This document shows positions 5,472-13,121 of a stretch of 32,495 nucleotides of DNA, in pieces. The position numbers and the translations under genes are program-made. Position 1 is the first letter of the stretch. Each line of letters begins with the position of its first letter. The notes under the pieces were generated by a model. The model was not told the DNA's origin. It searched no databases and worked only from the letters and a program-made list of their open reading frames with translations. The stretch is taken from contig MFES01000010.1 of NCBI GenBank assembly GCA_001779955.1, forward strand, positions 2,242-34,736, read 5' to 3'. Origin of the DNA: Candidatus Doudnabacteria bacterium RIFCSPHIGHO2_02_FULL_46_11. GTDB taxonomy: Bacteria > Patescibacteriota > Doudnabacteria > UBA920 > 2-02-FULL-46-11.

Positions 5472-5903
5472 ATGCCCAAAACTTCAAACTTCAACCCTCA
5501 AAGTCCAACAAATCCTCAAAATCCAAGCTTCAAGAAGCCACATACCTTTGATTTGGAGGCAAGGACGCTAAAATTTGGAAAAAATATAGTAAATTTCTGC
5601 GCAAAACTACCCCAAACTAACGTTTTTAAGCCCATTATTGACCAACTGATCAGATCCGGCACAAGCCTTGGAGCCAACTATTATGAAGCAACCGAAGCCA
5701 GTTCAAGGCGAGATTTCCTCAATAAAATCGCCATAGCTAAAAAAGAGGCTAAAGAAACGCAATATTGGCTTAGGTTATTAGCTGAATTACTACCCTTAAA
5801 AATCACTGATATTAAGACACTTTCAAAAGAGGCGCAAGAATTGAACCTTATTTTTGCGGCCATTATTAGAAACTCAAATTCCAAGCCGAAATTTGATAAT
5901 TGA
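5472..5903 (+). CDS. Four-helix-bundle protein (23S rRNA intervening-sequence family)
   Basis: 143 residues. The conserved core runs from about residue 26 (FDLEARTLKFGKNI) through QLIRSGTSLGANYYEA, SRRDFLNKIAIAKKEAKET and YWLRLLAEL, the pattern of the S23/IVP four-helix-bundle family (TIGR02436 type). Members form pentameric helical bundles; some are encoded in intervening sequences of 23S rRNA genes, others accompany diversity-generating retroelements, and many in CPR genomes stand alone with unknown role. Here the gene is bounded by a 15-bp perfect inverted repeat. The first 25 residues (Asn/Pro/Ser-rich) are encoded by this repeat-like sequence and are atypical. No RT or rRNA is nearby. 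Confidence 0.85.
   Translation: MPKTSNFNPQSPTNPQNPSFKKPHTFDLEARTLKFGKNIVNFCAKLPQTNVFKPIIDQLIRSGTSLGANYYEATEASSRRDFLNKIAIAKKEAKETQYWLRLLAELLPLKITDIKTLSKEAQELNLIFAAIIRNSNSKPKFDN
5480..5494. repeat. Left arm of inverted repeat around the four-helix-bundle gene
   Basis: AACTTCAAACTTCAA, lying inside the start of the coding sequence, is the exact reverse complement of 5900-5914. Confidence 0.8.
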
Positions 5904-5950
5904 AGTTTGAAGTTTTATTGAGTGTTGAAGTTTGACCATTGAAGTTTATA
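5900..5950. repeat. Right arm and extra copies of TTGAAGTTT
   Basis: TTGAAGTTTGAAGTT at 5900-5914 pairs with 5480-5494, and TTGAAGTTT recurs twice more before the next gene. Confidence 0.8.
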
Positions 5951-5954
5951 AACC

Positions 5955-6788
5955 ATGTACGAAAACACCCTCACCCAAATAGGCCTGGACGGCCAGCAAG
6001 CCCTAATTTATGAGGTTTTACTCAAAAACGGCCCTTTGCCAGCCTCTAAAATAAGCCAAAAAAGCCCTTTTAAACGGCCTTTAACCTATAAAATCCTGGA
6101 AGAGTTGCAGGATGTGGGCTTGGTTGAAAAAAGGGAAGATCCGGGCAAAGTGGCTGTTTTCCATCCCCTGCACCCCCAAAAGCTCGGGGAGTTATTAGAT
6201 GAGAAAATAAAAAAGGCCGAACAGGCCAAATACGCGCTAGGGAGCGTAATAGGCCAGCTGACCTCGGATTTTAACTTGATTTCCGGCAAACCCGGCGTTC
6301 AATTTTTTGAAGGCCCGGCCGGCGTTGAAAAAGTTATTTTTGATAATCTAACCTCAAAAACCGAAATATTGTCATATTTAGACATGGGCGCCCTTGATAA
6401 ATACATTCCGGAAATCAACCAGCGCTATATTGCCGCCAGAAAAAGACTGGGAATAAAAAAAAGAAACCTGGTAAACGATACCCCGGAAAACAGGGAACGC
6501 TTAGCAGGCTACCATCGCGACATTACCGAAGTCAGACTAATGAAATTTGCCGATTCTTCAATTCACTTTGCCAGCATGATTCAAATTTACGACGACAAAA
6601 TTAGCTACTTTACCCTAGACCCCGAGCGGATGATTGGCGTAATCATTCAGGATAAAAACATTGTAGACATGCACCGCCAGCTTTATCTTTACACCTGGCA
6701 GTTTGCCAAGCCTTTGCCCGGCCAAGACACTCCCACTACGCCGCCAACCGCGATTGCGGCCGGGCCACGGACGGAATCTCAAGCTTAA
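5955..6788 (+). CDS. TrmB-family transcriptional regulator
   Basis: 277 residues. Residues 1-75 form a winged helix typical of TrmB (PF01978 type): LTQIGLDGQQALIYEVLLKN, then SKISQKSPFKRPLTYKILEE, then LVEKRE. A coiled segment follows, and then a C-terminal effector domain of the kind found in TrmB-like proteins (FFEGPAGVEKVIFDNL, ILSYLDMG, DDKISYFTL). The family usually senses sugars or other metabolites in archaea; in CPR bacteria its ligand is unknown. The extreme C-terminus (PTTPPTAIAAG) is low-complexity and overlaps by 53 bp the 3' end of the convergent gene 6736-9246. No strong promoter was seen; the spacer upstream is repeat-derived. Confidence 0.88.
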   Translation: MYENTLTQIGLDGQQALIYEVLLKNGPLPASKISQKSPFKRPLTYKILEELQDVGLVEKREDPGKVAVFHPLHPQKLGELLDEKIKKAEQAKYALGSVIGQLTSDFNLISGKPGVQFFEGPAGVEKVIFDNLTSKTEILSYLDMGALDKYIPEINQRYIAARKRLGIKKRNLVNDTPENRERLAGYHRDITEVRLMKFADSSIHFASMIQIYDDKISYFTLDPERMIGVIIQDKNIVDMHRQLYLYTWQFAKPLPGQDTPTTPPTAIAAGPRTESQA

Positions 6789-9246
6789 CCTCGGGTTCGC
6801 CTAGTTCTTCCACACGGCCTATTTCTTGAAAACCCAAAGCTTTGTATTTTTTAAGCATGGTATTATTCGGATTAGTTTCGCAACGAATCGGCAAGCCCTG
6901 TGCTTTTTCGGCCTCAATAGCCGGCGTTAAAAATGCTTCGCCTATTTTTCCGCTTTGGTAGGGTATATCAACGTTAAAAGCGCCAAAATGGATATATGGT
7001 TGCGCCTGCTCGTCTTCCATCTCCGTAAAACGCAAAAAAGCAATAATTTTGCCGTTCTCACGAAGTATTCTGAATCGGGCTTTGGGGTTTTGCAAACTAT
7101 CTAAAAATTTCTGGCGCAATAACTGCCAGTATTCAGGCGTGGTTTTAGAGGTCCAGTTGTGGGCATAAATTTTTTCCATATCCGTAGCATCTTCAGCACT
7201 TATTTCGGGAGCAATTATTTCTGCAGAGCTTAAACCCTCAACTGTTTCTAGGCCCCCGCCCTCTTCGACAATTGAACGTATAGTTGAAGCCAACAAACTA
7301 GCATTAGCTTCTTCTTGTTCAACTCGGGATAGTAACCTAGTGAAATCTTGTTTGCTAGTTGCAGTTTGCCGGGCTTGTCTTAAAATTTGATTGGCTCGCA
7401 AAATAATATTTCGCTGCGCTCGCTCGATTAAATCAATATCAACTTCGCCTTTGTAACGGGAGGCCAAGAATCCACGAATACTCTCACCAGTTTTAGCTAT
7501 TTCAAGGTATTTATCGAGCAACTTATTAACATCTTCCTCATCCAGCTTTTCGACTAAATCCAGGATCGCCTCACCATACTGCAAATCTTCGACACATGCT
7601 AAAAAAGATTGAGCTATCTTATAACGCAAATCGGGATTACCGTGAGTTATTGAAGATAGTCTAGAAATCTGCTCTGGTTCAGCAATATTAAGAAATCTCA
7701 AAAATTGAACTTGTGCATAAAGAGGCATTTCTGAAATATCTAAATTGAAATCATCCTCTATCTTCTTTCGGAAAGGTAATCTCACTAAATTTCTAAATAA
7801 ATATTGTTGTTCGACTGGAAGCTCTACCCCACTAGGATAAAGTAATTTTTGGTAATCTTTCATATCAAGTGCGCCGGCAGTAGGTGCTTTTCCTTCCTTT
7901 CTATCAATATATTGCTGATTGCGGGTTATTAAATCTGCTAAGACCATAGGGTGTAATATTGAAACATCTATTCGGGAAAGATCAAAATAGAAATCTCGCG
8001 CGTGGGCCTTTAAATGATCAGAAAAATCCCACACATCTTGAAGGCGATTCAATCCGCGACTGGGATGATTGCCACCTGAAGTATAAAATACTGGCATATT
8101 TAGATCGTAATAAATATATTCATCTGCAGGATTATTAGCCTTAATATAAACTAATTCACGCGCCCGAGCCGTTTCTTCACAGTTCTCAGGATATTTATAA
8201 ATTTTAACTAACTGCCCGTCTTTATAATACCCAAGGTAACCAGGCGCAATAGGTAAGACTGGATTAATTACGGGGAAACCTTCATTAATCCCCAACCCAA
8301 GGCGCAATCTATGGGACAAGGAAAGATGAGAAAAAGTATAAATAGTGGTATCTGAACTTCCGCCCGGTACTCCGGAAATCGCGCCGATTTTATGATCGTT
8401 CCACAAACCTTCTCTCAAATCTAAAAAATTCTTGAGATGGCGATCCAAAAAATAATTAGCTGAATTTTCTTGCTCCACCCATACCCAATCTTCAAACTGA
8501 TCAAGTGAGGAGTCACGATAACCCAATCTCATTGCGCGATCTTGCTGTTTGTCAGGCGAGGCATTATCAATGGTTTCCTGGTATGACTCCATAAAATCTA
8601 TTATTTTATGAAAGAGAATCTGCTCATTAATATCCCTGGATTGATTTAAATGGGCCAACATCTTTAATGAACGCGCATTAAATACAGATTCATCTAACTT
8701 TTCGGCTACTATTTCTGATACTAGCAATACATTTCTTAATTGATTAATTTCTGCTAACAGTATAAGTCCTTCAATCGTAACTTGGCCAAATTCTGTCATC
8801 GTTTCACTAACTTTTTCTTCTAATTTTTCTATTTGTTGGTTCCGCTCCTGGTCATTTTCCATACCCCTTAAATAAACTAACAATGTTCTCATTGCACCAA
8901 CCGAACCCTCAGTTCCTTCTATAGCGAGACTTATTAAATTATTTATATCTTCTAAAGGTTGGTCTAATAATTGCTCCGGCTGCTGATCCACCGAAAATTG
9001 AGCAAGTGCTGTCAGACGCTGAGCCTCTAGTGGAGATATTTGAGCTTCGCCATAACCCATATTCGCTAACCTATGTTCCGCTTCACTAACAAATAAATTG
9101 AAAAGATACTTGCGTTTTTGCGCACGAGATAGCTCATATTCATCTTCCCCCTCCTCGTCAAAAACTGCGAGAAGAGGGTCTCGGTCTGGCACTTCTGGAC
9201 TGTGCTGGTTTAGATCAAGTTCTTGTGGTTTTTCGCGTTCGCTCAT
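6736..9246 (-). CDS. Large unknown protein with C-terminal GNAT acetyltransferase domain
   Basis: 836 residues when started at ATG 9246 (MSEREKPQELDL), a start set by a -10 box exactly 6 nt upstream; the 26 extra N-terminal residues in the track come from the repeat. Residues from about 680 to the end form a GNAT-like fold: EKIYAHNWTSKTTPEYW, FRILRENGKIIAFLRF, and a closing MLKKYKALGFQEIGR motif typical of GNAT C-termini. The long N-terminal part is helical, charged and of unknown family, with a central mixed region (PGYLGYYKDGQLVKIYKYPE). No signal peptide or membrane segment. It may acylate a protein or small molecule in the cytosol, but the substrate cannot be guessed. It converges on and overlaps the TrmB gene. 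Confidence 0.75.
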   Translation of the reverse strand: MSEREKPQELDLNQHSPEVPDRDPLLAVFDEEGEDEYELSRAQKRKYLFNLFVSEAEHRLANMGYGEAQISPLEAQRLTALAQFSVDQQPEQLLDQPLEDINNLISLAIEGTEGSVGAMRTLLVYLRGMENDQERNQQIEKLEEKVSETMTEFGQVTIEGLILLAEINQLRNVLLVSEIVAEKLDESVFNARSLKMLAHLNQSRDINEQILFHKIIDFMESYQETIDNASPDKQQDRAMRLGYRDSSLDQFEDWVWVEQENSANYFLDRHLKNFLDLREGLWNDHKIGAISGVPGGSSDTTIYTFSHLSLSHRLRLGLGINEGFPVINPVLPIAPGYLGYYKDGQLVKIYKYPENCEETARARELVYIKANNPADEYIYYDLNMPVFYTSGGNHPSRGLNRLQDVWDFSDHLKAHARDFYFDLSRIDVSILHPMVLADLITRNQQYIDRKEGKAPTAGALDMKDYQKLLYPSGVELPVEQQYLFRNLVRLPFRKKIEDDFNLDISEMPLYAQVQFLRFLNIAEPEQISRLSSITHGNPDLRYKIAQSFLACVEDLQYGEAILDLVEKLDEEDVNKLLDKYLEIAKTGESIRGFLASRYKGEVDIDLIERAQRNIILRANQILRQARQTATSKQDFTRLLSRVEQEEANASLLASTIRSIVEEGGGLETVEGLSSAEIIAPEISAEDATDMEKIYAHNWTSKTTPEYWQLLRQKFLDSLQNPKARFRILRENGKIIAFLRFTEMEDEQAQPYIHFGAFNVDIPYQSGKIGEAFLTPAIEAEKAQGLPIRCETNPNNTMLKKYKALGFQEIGRVEELGEPEVKLEIPSVARPQSRLAA

Positions 9247-9252
9247 AAAAAT

Positions 9253-9258
9253 AGTATA
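9253..9258 (-). promoter_or_regulatory. -10 box for a leaderless transcript of 6736-9246
   Basis: TATACT on the minus strand is separated from the ATG by 6 nt. The region one would expect for a -35 (about 17-18 nt upstream) falls in the end of AGGTCWGACCT repeat copy 5, so the palindrome may act as or replace a control element. Confidence 0.6.
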
Positions 9259-9273
9259 CCAAAACTGACAAAA

Positions 9274-9306
9274 CAGGTCAGACCCGCTAAATAAAGGTCT
9301 GACCTG
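9274..9306. repeat. AGGTCWGACCT palindromic repeat, copy 5
   Basis: CAGGTCAGACC and GGTCTGACCTG with an 11-nt spacer, between pilB and the promoter of 6736-9246, overlapping the expected -35 region of the latter. Confidence 0.88.
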
Positions 9307-9330
9307 AAATTTGGAACCGCACAACCCCCG

Positions 9331-11031
9331 CTAATCTGTTACTCTAAACACTTCATATACATCCGTAAGACCTTGCAAGGCTTTTAAGAGGCCGTCTTGA
9401 ACCATGGTTAGCATACCTTCTTGTACGGCTTGCTGTCGCAAAGCGGAGAGCGGCGCCTGGCGCAAAATCAATTTTTCCATATCGGGTGTAATTGTAAAGG
9501 CCTCAAAAATTCCGACCCGGCCCTTGTAGCCTAAACCGCCGCAGACTTCGCAACCTGGGCTTACAAAAAATTTCAATTCTTTGGGCACCTCGATTTCGGC
9601 CGATTGAGGAATGCTTTTGATTATTTTCTCCGCGCGATCGCGGGTTGCCTCATCTAATGCTTCTTCATGCTTGCAACTCCGGCATAGCCGGCGCACAAGC
9701 CTTTGAGCAATTCCTAAATTAAGCGATCCGGTAATCAAATAAGGCTTGACTTCCAAATCAAGCAGCCTTGGAATAATCGATAAAGCGTCATTGGTATGCA
9801 AAGTTGAAAGCATTAGGTGGCCGGTAAGCGCGGCCTGAACCGCGGTCTCGGCGGTTTCTTCATCCCTGATTTCCCCCACCATAACTATATCCGGATCCTG
9901 CCGCAAAATTGCCTTAAGCGACGTGGCAAAATTCATGCCTTTATTTTTATCGATCGGCGTCTGGGAAATTCCGCTAATTTTGTACTCAACCGGGTCTTCT
10001 ACGGTAATAATCTTTAAGCCGGGTTTATTTAAAATTTTAAGCAGGGCATAGAGCGTGGTTGTTTTGCCAGACCCGGTCGGGCCGGTAGTTAAAATCATAC
10101 CGGTTGTCTTTTGCAGGCTCGCATTTAAAATTTTACGGATATTGCCCAAAAGGCCCAGTTCGTCCAAGGTAATAAATTTACTCTGTTTTAATATGCGCAG
10201 AACCAAAGCCTCGGCATAAACTGACGGCAGCACGGCAACCCGCAAATCGACCGAGTTATCATCTAATTTTATGCCAAAGCTTCCGTCCTGTGGCAAACTG
10301 CTTACATTCAATTTTAATTTGGCCAAAATTTTAATACGGGTTATAAGTTTTCGATAAAGGTCAGAAGGCACGGTGTTGAAATCCTGTAGAACGCCGTCAA
10401 CTCGCAAGCGGATCCGTGTTTCGGTCGTCCCCGGCTCAAAGTGTATGTCAGAGGCGTTTATCAGAAGAGCCGCGCTTAAAATTTGCGAGATAACTTCGCT
10501 GATTTCGGTTTTTTCCAAATTAACCGTCTTTCCGGCCAAACTTTTAAACTTATCGCTCTTTTCGGCCAAATCTTTTTGCTTGAGTTCTATTTTATTTTCA
10601 GCAAAAATTTGCGGCCGTTTCACTTCATCAAAATGTGCTAAAGCTTCGCTAAACGAACTTGAACTTATTAGATAAAGCCTCACGCTATATTTGCGCCTTT
10701 CCAATTTGCGCCTAATTTCCTCGGTGGATTTGCTGGTCGGGTCAAGCACTCCCAATTTCACCTCGCCGGCATCATGGCTAAAAGGAATGGCGTGATAATC
10801 TTCCGCCTCTTCGGCCGTAATTAAGCCCAGGGCCTCTTTATCAAGCGGGAAGCCCTTTAAATTAAGGTAACCATAACCTAAAGTTGCGGCCCGGCGGGCA
10901 ACCTCAAGTTCCTCGAAATCGCGGTTAACATCCGTCAAAGTCTTTTGAACTTTGTACTCTGCGCCCTGCCAGTCGGCGCTTTGGCTGGGCGTGGCCGTTA
11001 AATCACTTATTGAAGGATTATCTTTGGACAT
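9331..11031 (-). CDS. pilB: Type IV pilus / type II secretion assembly ATPase (PilB/GspE)
   Basis: 566 residues from ATG 11031; the track uses a GTG one codon earlier. The hexameric ATPase drives pilin polymerisation at the inner membrane. Motifs in order: N1 domain, an N2 domain around DIHFEPG (residue 196), Walker A GPTGSGKT (about 318-325), the Asp box ITVEDPVEY, Walker B DPDIVMVGEIRDEE (about 380-393), the His box LSTLHTNDA, and a zinc-binding tetracysteine CRSC...CEVC. All catalytic residues are present, so it should be active; the CPR lifestyle makes DNA uptake or host attachment likely uses. No other pilus genes are in this window. No clear Shine-Dalgarno was seen; the spacer to the DHH gene is an AT-rich inverted repeat. 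Confidence 0.95.
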   Translation of the reverse strand: MSKDNPSISDLTATPSQSADWQGAEYKVQKTLTDVNRDFEELEVARRAATLGYGYLNLKGFPLDKEALGLITAEEAEDYHAIPFSHDAGEVKLGVLDPTSKSTEEIRRKLERRKYSVRLYLISSSSFSEALAHFDEVKRPQIFAENKIELKQKDLAEKSDKFKSLAGKTVNLEKTEISEVISQILSAALLINASDIHFEPGTTETRIRLRVDGVLQDFNTVPSDLYRKLITRIKILAKLKLNVSSLPQDGSFGIKLDDNSVDLRVAVLPSVYAEALVLRILKQSKFITLDELGLLGNIRKILNASLQKTTGMILTTGPTGSGKTTTLYALLKILNKPGLKIITVEDPVEYKISGISQTPIDKNKGMNFATSLKAILRQDPDIVMVGEIRDEETAETAVQAALTGHLMLSTLHTNDALSIIPRLLDLEVKPYLITGSLNLGIAQRLVRRLCRSCKHEEALDEATRDRAEKIIKSIPQSAEIEVPKELKFFVSPGCEVCGGLGYKGRVGIFEAFTITPDMEKLILRQAPLSALRQQAVQEGMLTMVQDGLLKALQGLTDVYEVFRVTD

Positions 11032-11034
11032 CAC

Positions 11035-11133
11035 TTAAATAACCAAGAAACAAGATGCAATAACCAACCTTAGAAAATTTAAACATTGAAATTTATTTGG
11101 TGTTTGTTTCTTGGTGATTGGTTATTGCCTACA
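11035..11133. repeat. AT-rich inverted-repeat spacer, copy 1
   Basis: AACCAAGAAACAAGATGCAATAACC and its partners GTTTGTTTCTTGGT and GGTTATTGC form an inverted pair filling the spacer between pilB and the DHH-type gene. Related spacers lie at 14341-14419 and 23458-23575. Confidence 0.7.
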
Positions 11134-12288
11134 TTATACCGATTGGCCGGGCTTTAGCCAATTGATAATTAGATTTTTGGTTTGAAGATACCCTTTTTCC
11201 AAATCAATGTTCGGCAAGCTGAATGTAACGAAGCCGCCGCCCAATTTTTCACCGCGCAGTTCCGTAATTAAACCTTCGAGATTAAGCTGGGGCTTAATAT
11301 AGAGCATGCCCTGCAAAAATAAAGGTTCAGTTTCGGCAATAAAAAGTATAATTCTCGCATCCGACAATGAACCAATCAGTTCTTCAAGCACCTGCCGAAC
11401 ATCATTCTCGGATGCGCCGGCGTCAGCAAAATCCTTAAAGCTAATAAAGGACGAAACCATGCCCAACTCGGGCTGAAGGTCGAGCTTGGCCAGGGCGCGC
11501 CCCCAAAGTTTGAGCAGGCCCATGGTTTTGGTCTTATAAAGATGCTTGACTATTTGCTGCAGGCTGGCGCCAAACTCTAAAAGCTTAGAGGCGGTGAAAA
11601 AAGAACGCGGCGTGGTTTTAATGCTTTGGAAGCTGTCGGTTTTGGCGATAATGCCGGTTAGAATTAAGGTGGCTATTTCCGGCGTTGGTACATCCGCCGA
11701 TAAATTTTCGATAATTTCAAAAATAATTTCGCAATTTGAAGCCGCGGTCAAATCAATTAAATTAACGTTGCCATAGCCGGCATTGGCACTGCTGATATCA
11801 ATATTCAATTTAGGCGTCTCAAAAAACACAGCCGTATTTTTTTCGTAAAGCTCGCCCAACAGCTCTAGGTTCGCCACACCTACCGAAACTAAAAGGTCAA
11901 ATTTTGTTCCTTGAATAAATGTTTCTACGTCGGCGTGCTTGAAGGCCGCGCCCTTTTTTGGGCCAATATAAACAAAAACATCATCACCGGATTGTTCGTA
12001 CCAAAACTCATCCACCTTGTCTTTGCCGCCAACTATTTTAACGGCCAGCTTACCTTCAGACGACGCCAAATTTGTTTTGACGTGTTGCGCTTGAGACAAA
12101 AACGAAAATTTAGCGCCGGGCGCGTGCGTACTCACCACCGATACATTTTTATTTATTTTTTTTAGGCTTTCGGAAAGAGCAAGGCTCGCCGAGAGGCAAT
12201 CGCCGGATAAATTATTCTTAAAAACCACCAGGATGTTGCCGGCGTCGCGCAGGAGTTTTTGGCTTTGCTCAACTAAATCAGGAGACAT
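11134..12288 (-). CDS. DHH/NrnA-like phosphoesterase fold with degenerate active site
   Basis: 384 residues with the layout of the NrnA/RecJ-like DHH superfamily: an N-terminal Rossmann-like domain (NILVVFKNNLSGDCLSASLAL, where active members have an HxxPDxDxxGS-type motif), a central segment NIDISSANAGYGNVNLIDL where active members have the DHH triplet, and a C-terminal DHHA1-like part ending GGGFVTFSLPNI, which resembles the GGGH-type substrate motif without its His. The DHH is replaced by DIS and most metal ligands are gone, so it is unlikely to be an ordinary nanoRNase or pAp phosphatase. It could bind a nucleotide or RNA, or serve as a structural partner. ATG at 12288 is preceded by T-rich sequence without a Shine-Dalgarno. 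Confidence 0.7.
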   Translation of the reverse strand: MSPDLVEQSQKLLRDAGNILVVFKNNLSGDCLSASLALSESLKKINKNVSVVSTHAPGAKFSFLSQAQHVKTNLASSEGKLAVKIVGGKDKVDEFWYEQSGDDVFVYIGPKKGAAFKHADVETFIQGTKFDLLVSVGVANLELLGELYEKNTAVFFETPKLNIDISSANAGYGNVNLIDLTAASNCEIIFEIIENLSADVPTPEIATLILTGIIAKTDSFQSIKTTPRSFFTASKLLEFGASLQQIVKHLYKTKTMGLLKLWGRALAKLDLQPELGMVSSFISFKDFADAGASENDVRQVLEELIGSLSDARIILFIAETEPLFLQGMLYIKPQLNLEGLITELRGEKLGGGFVTFSLPNIDLEKGYLQTKNLIINWLKPGQSV

Positions 12289-12602
12289 CCCAAAAAAATT
12301 TAAAAAAATTAATAAATAAATTTAACCTTTTAAGCGCCTTGTTTGTCTGATTACGATCTCCCGTAAACTTCGAACAATATAAATTTATATTTATTGTTTT
12401 AACTGTTTAAATTACTGAAAAGAACCAATGGTGTCAATCCCGTACGAAGTCTAAATAATGAATACGCCTATCCTTAGGCACTTTAAGAAGCAAATAAAAG
12501 ACCAATAAACATGCTACCTTATAGCCTTATACGTCCCGGACGAAGTAAGAAACCTTTGGTTTCTGCCCGTTTCGGAGAAACCGGACTTCGTACGGGATCA
12601 AT
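12289..12602. other. Divergent intergenic region with TCCCGTACGAAGT repeats
   Basis: No gene. It contains a near-palindrome AACAATATAAATTTATA.. TATTGTT (about 12374-12399), one TCCCGTACGAAGT (12438-12450), and a long hairpin at 12535-12597. Confidence 0.6.
12535..12597. repeat. TCCCGKACGAAGT hairpin
   Basis: TCCCGGACGAAGT pairs with ACTTCGTACGGGA (one mismatch) around an inner stem AGAAACC / GGTTTCT and GTTTC / GAGAAAC. It ends just before the tsaE promoter, so its right arm occupies the -35 area. Confidence 0.75.
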
Positions 12603-12608
12603 ATGTTC

Positions 12609-12617
12609 TGCTACAAT
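12609..12617 (+). promoter_or_regulatory. Extended -10 promoter for leaderless tsaE
   Basis: TGCTACAAT, an extended -10, ends 6 nt before ATG 12624. This decides the start codon: the upstream ATG at 12603 would lie before the predicted transcription start. Confidence 0.65.
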
Positions 12618-12623
12618 AAAACA

Positions 12624-13121
12624 ATGGAAAAGGTGGTAAAAGTCAAATCAACGAAAGAAATGGCCAAGCTTGGCCGACAAATAGGCAAGCGGCTTTCGGG
12701 CGGTGAAGTACTGCTTTTGGCCGGCAGTTTGGGGGCCGGCAAGACCACTTTGGCTAAAGGCATTTTGGAGGGCGCGGGCGTAAAAAAAGGGTTCAGCCCC
12801 ACTTTTATCCTCGACGCCACTTTCCCGATAAAAGGCAAAAAAAACTTAAAAGAAATCCACCACCTTGATTTGTATAGATTAAAAGACAAGGCCGAACTAT
12901 TGACTTTGGGCGTTTATGATACTGTCGGAAACCAAGATGCGGTGGTTATAATCGAGTGGGCTGACCGCTTCCCCGAATATTTCGCCAGTCTCTTGAAAAA
13001 TGGTAGAATTAATGCGAGAATTGATAAATTAAAGGGGAACGAACGTTCACTTTATTTTTCCGCCCGAGGCAAACAACATGAAAATTTACTTAAAAATATT
13101 TTTATTGATTTTAATCGGTAG
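12624..13121 (+). CDS. tsaE: tRNA threonylcarbamoyladenosine biosynthesis ATPase TsaE
   Basis: 165 residues from ATG 12624 (MEKVVKVKSTKEMAKLG). TsaE is the ATPase that recycles the TsaB-TsaD-TsaE complex making t6A37 on ANN-decoding tRNAs. Seen: a Walker A GSLGAGKTTLAKG at about residues 34-46, SPTF after it, the HHLDLYRL Walker-B-like motif, and VIIEWADR, all family hallmarks, at normal length. The start is chosen from the promoter position. Its last 44 bp overlap the vanW start in another frame, implying translational coupling. TsaB and TsaD are not in this window. Confidence 0.95.
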   Translation: MEKVVKVKSTKEMAKLGRQIGKRLSGGEVLLLAGSLGAGKTTLAKGILEGAGVKKGFSPTFILDATFPIKGKKNLKEIHHLDLYRLKDKAELLTLGVYDTVGNQDAVVIIEWADRFPEYFASLLKNGRINARIDKLKGNERSLYFSARGKQHENLLKNIFIDFNR

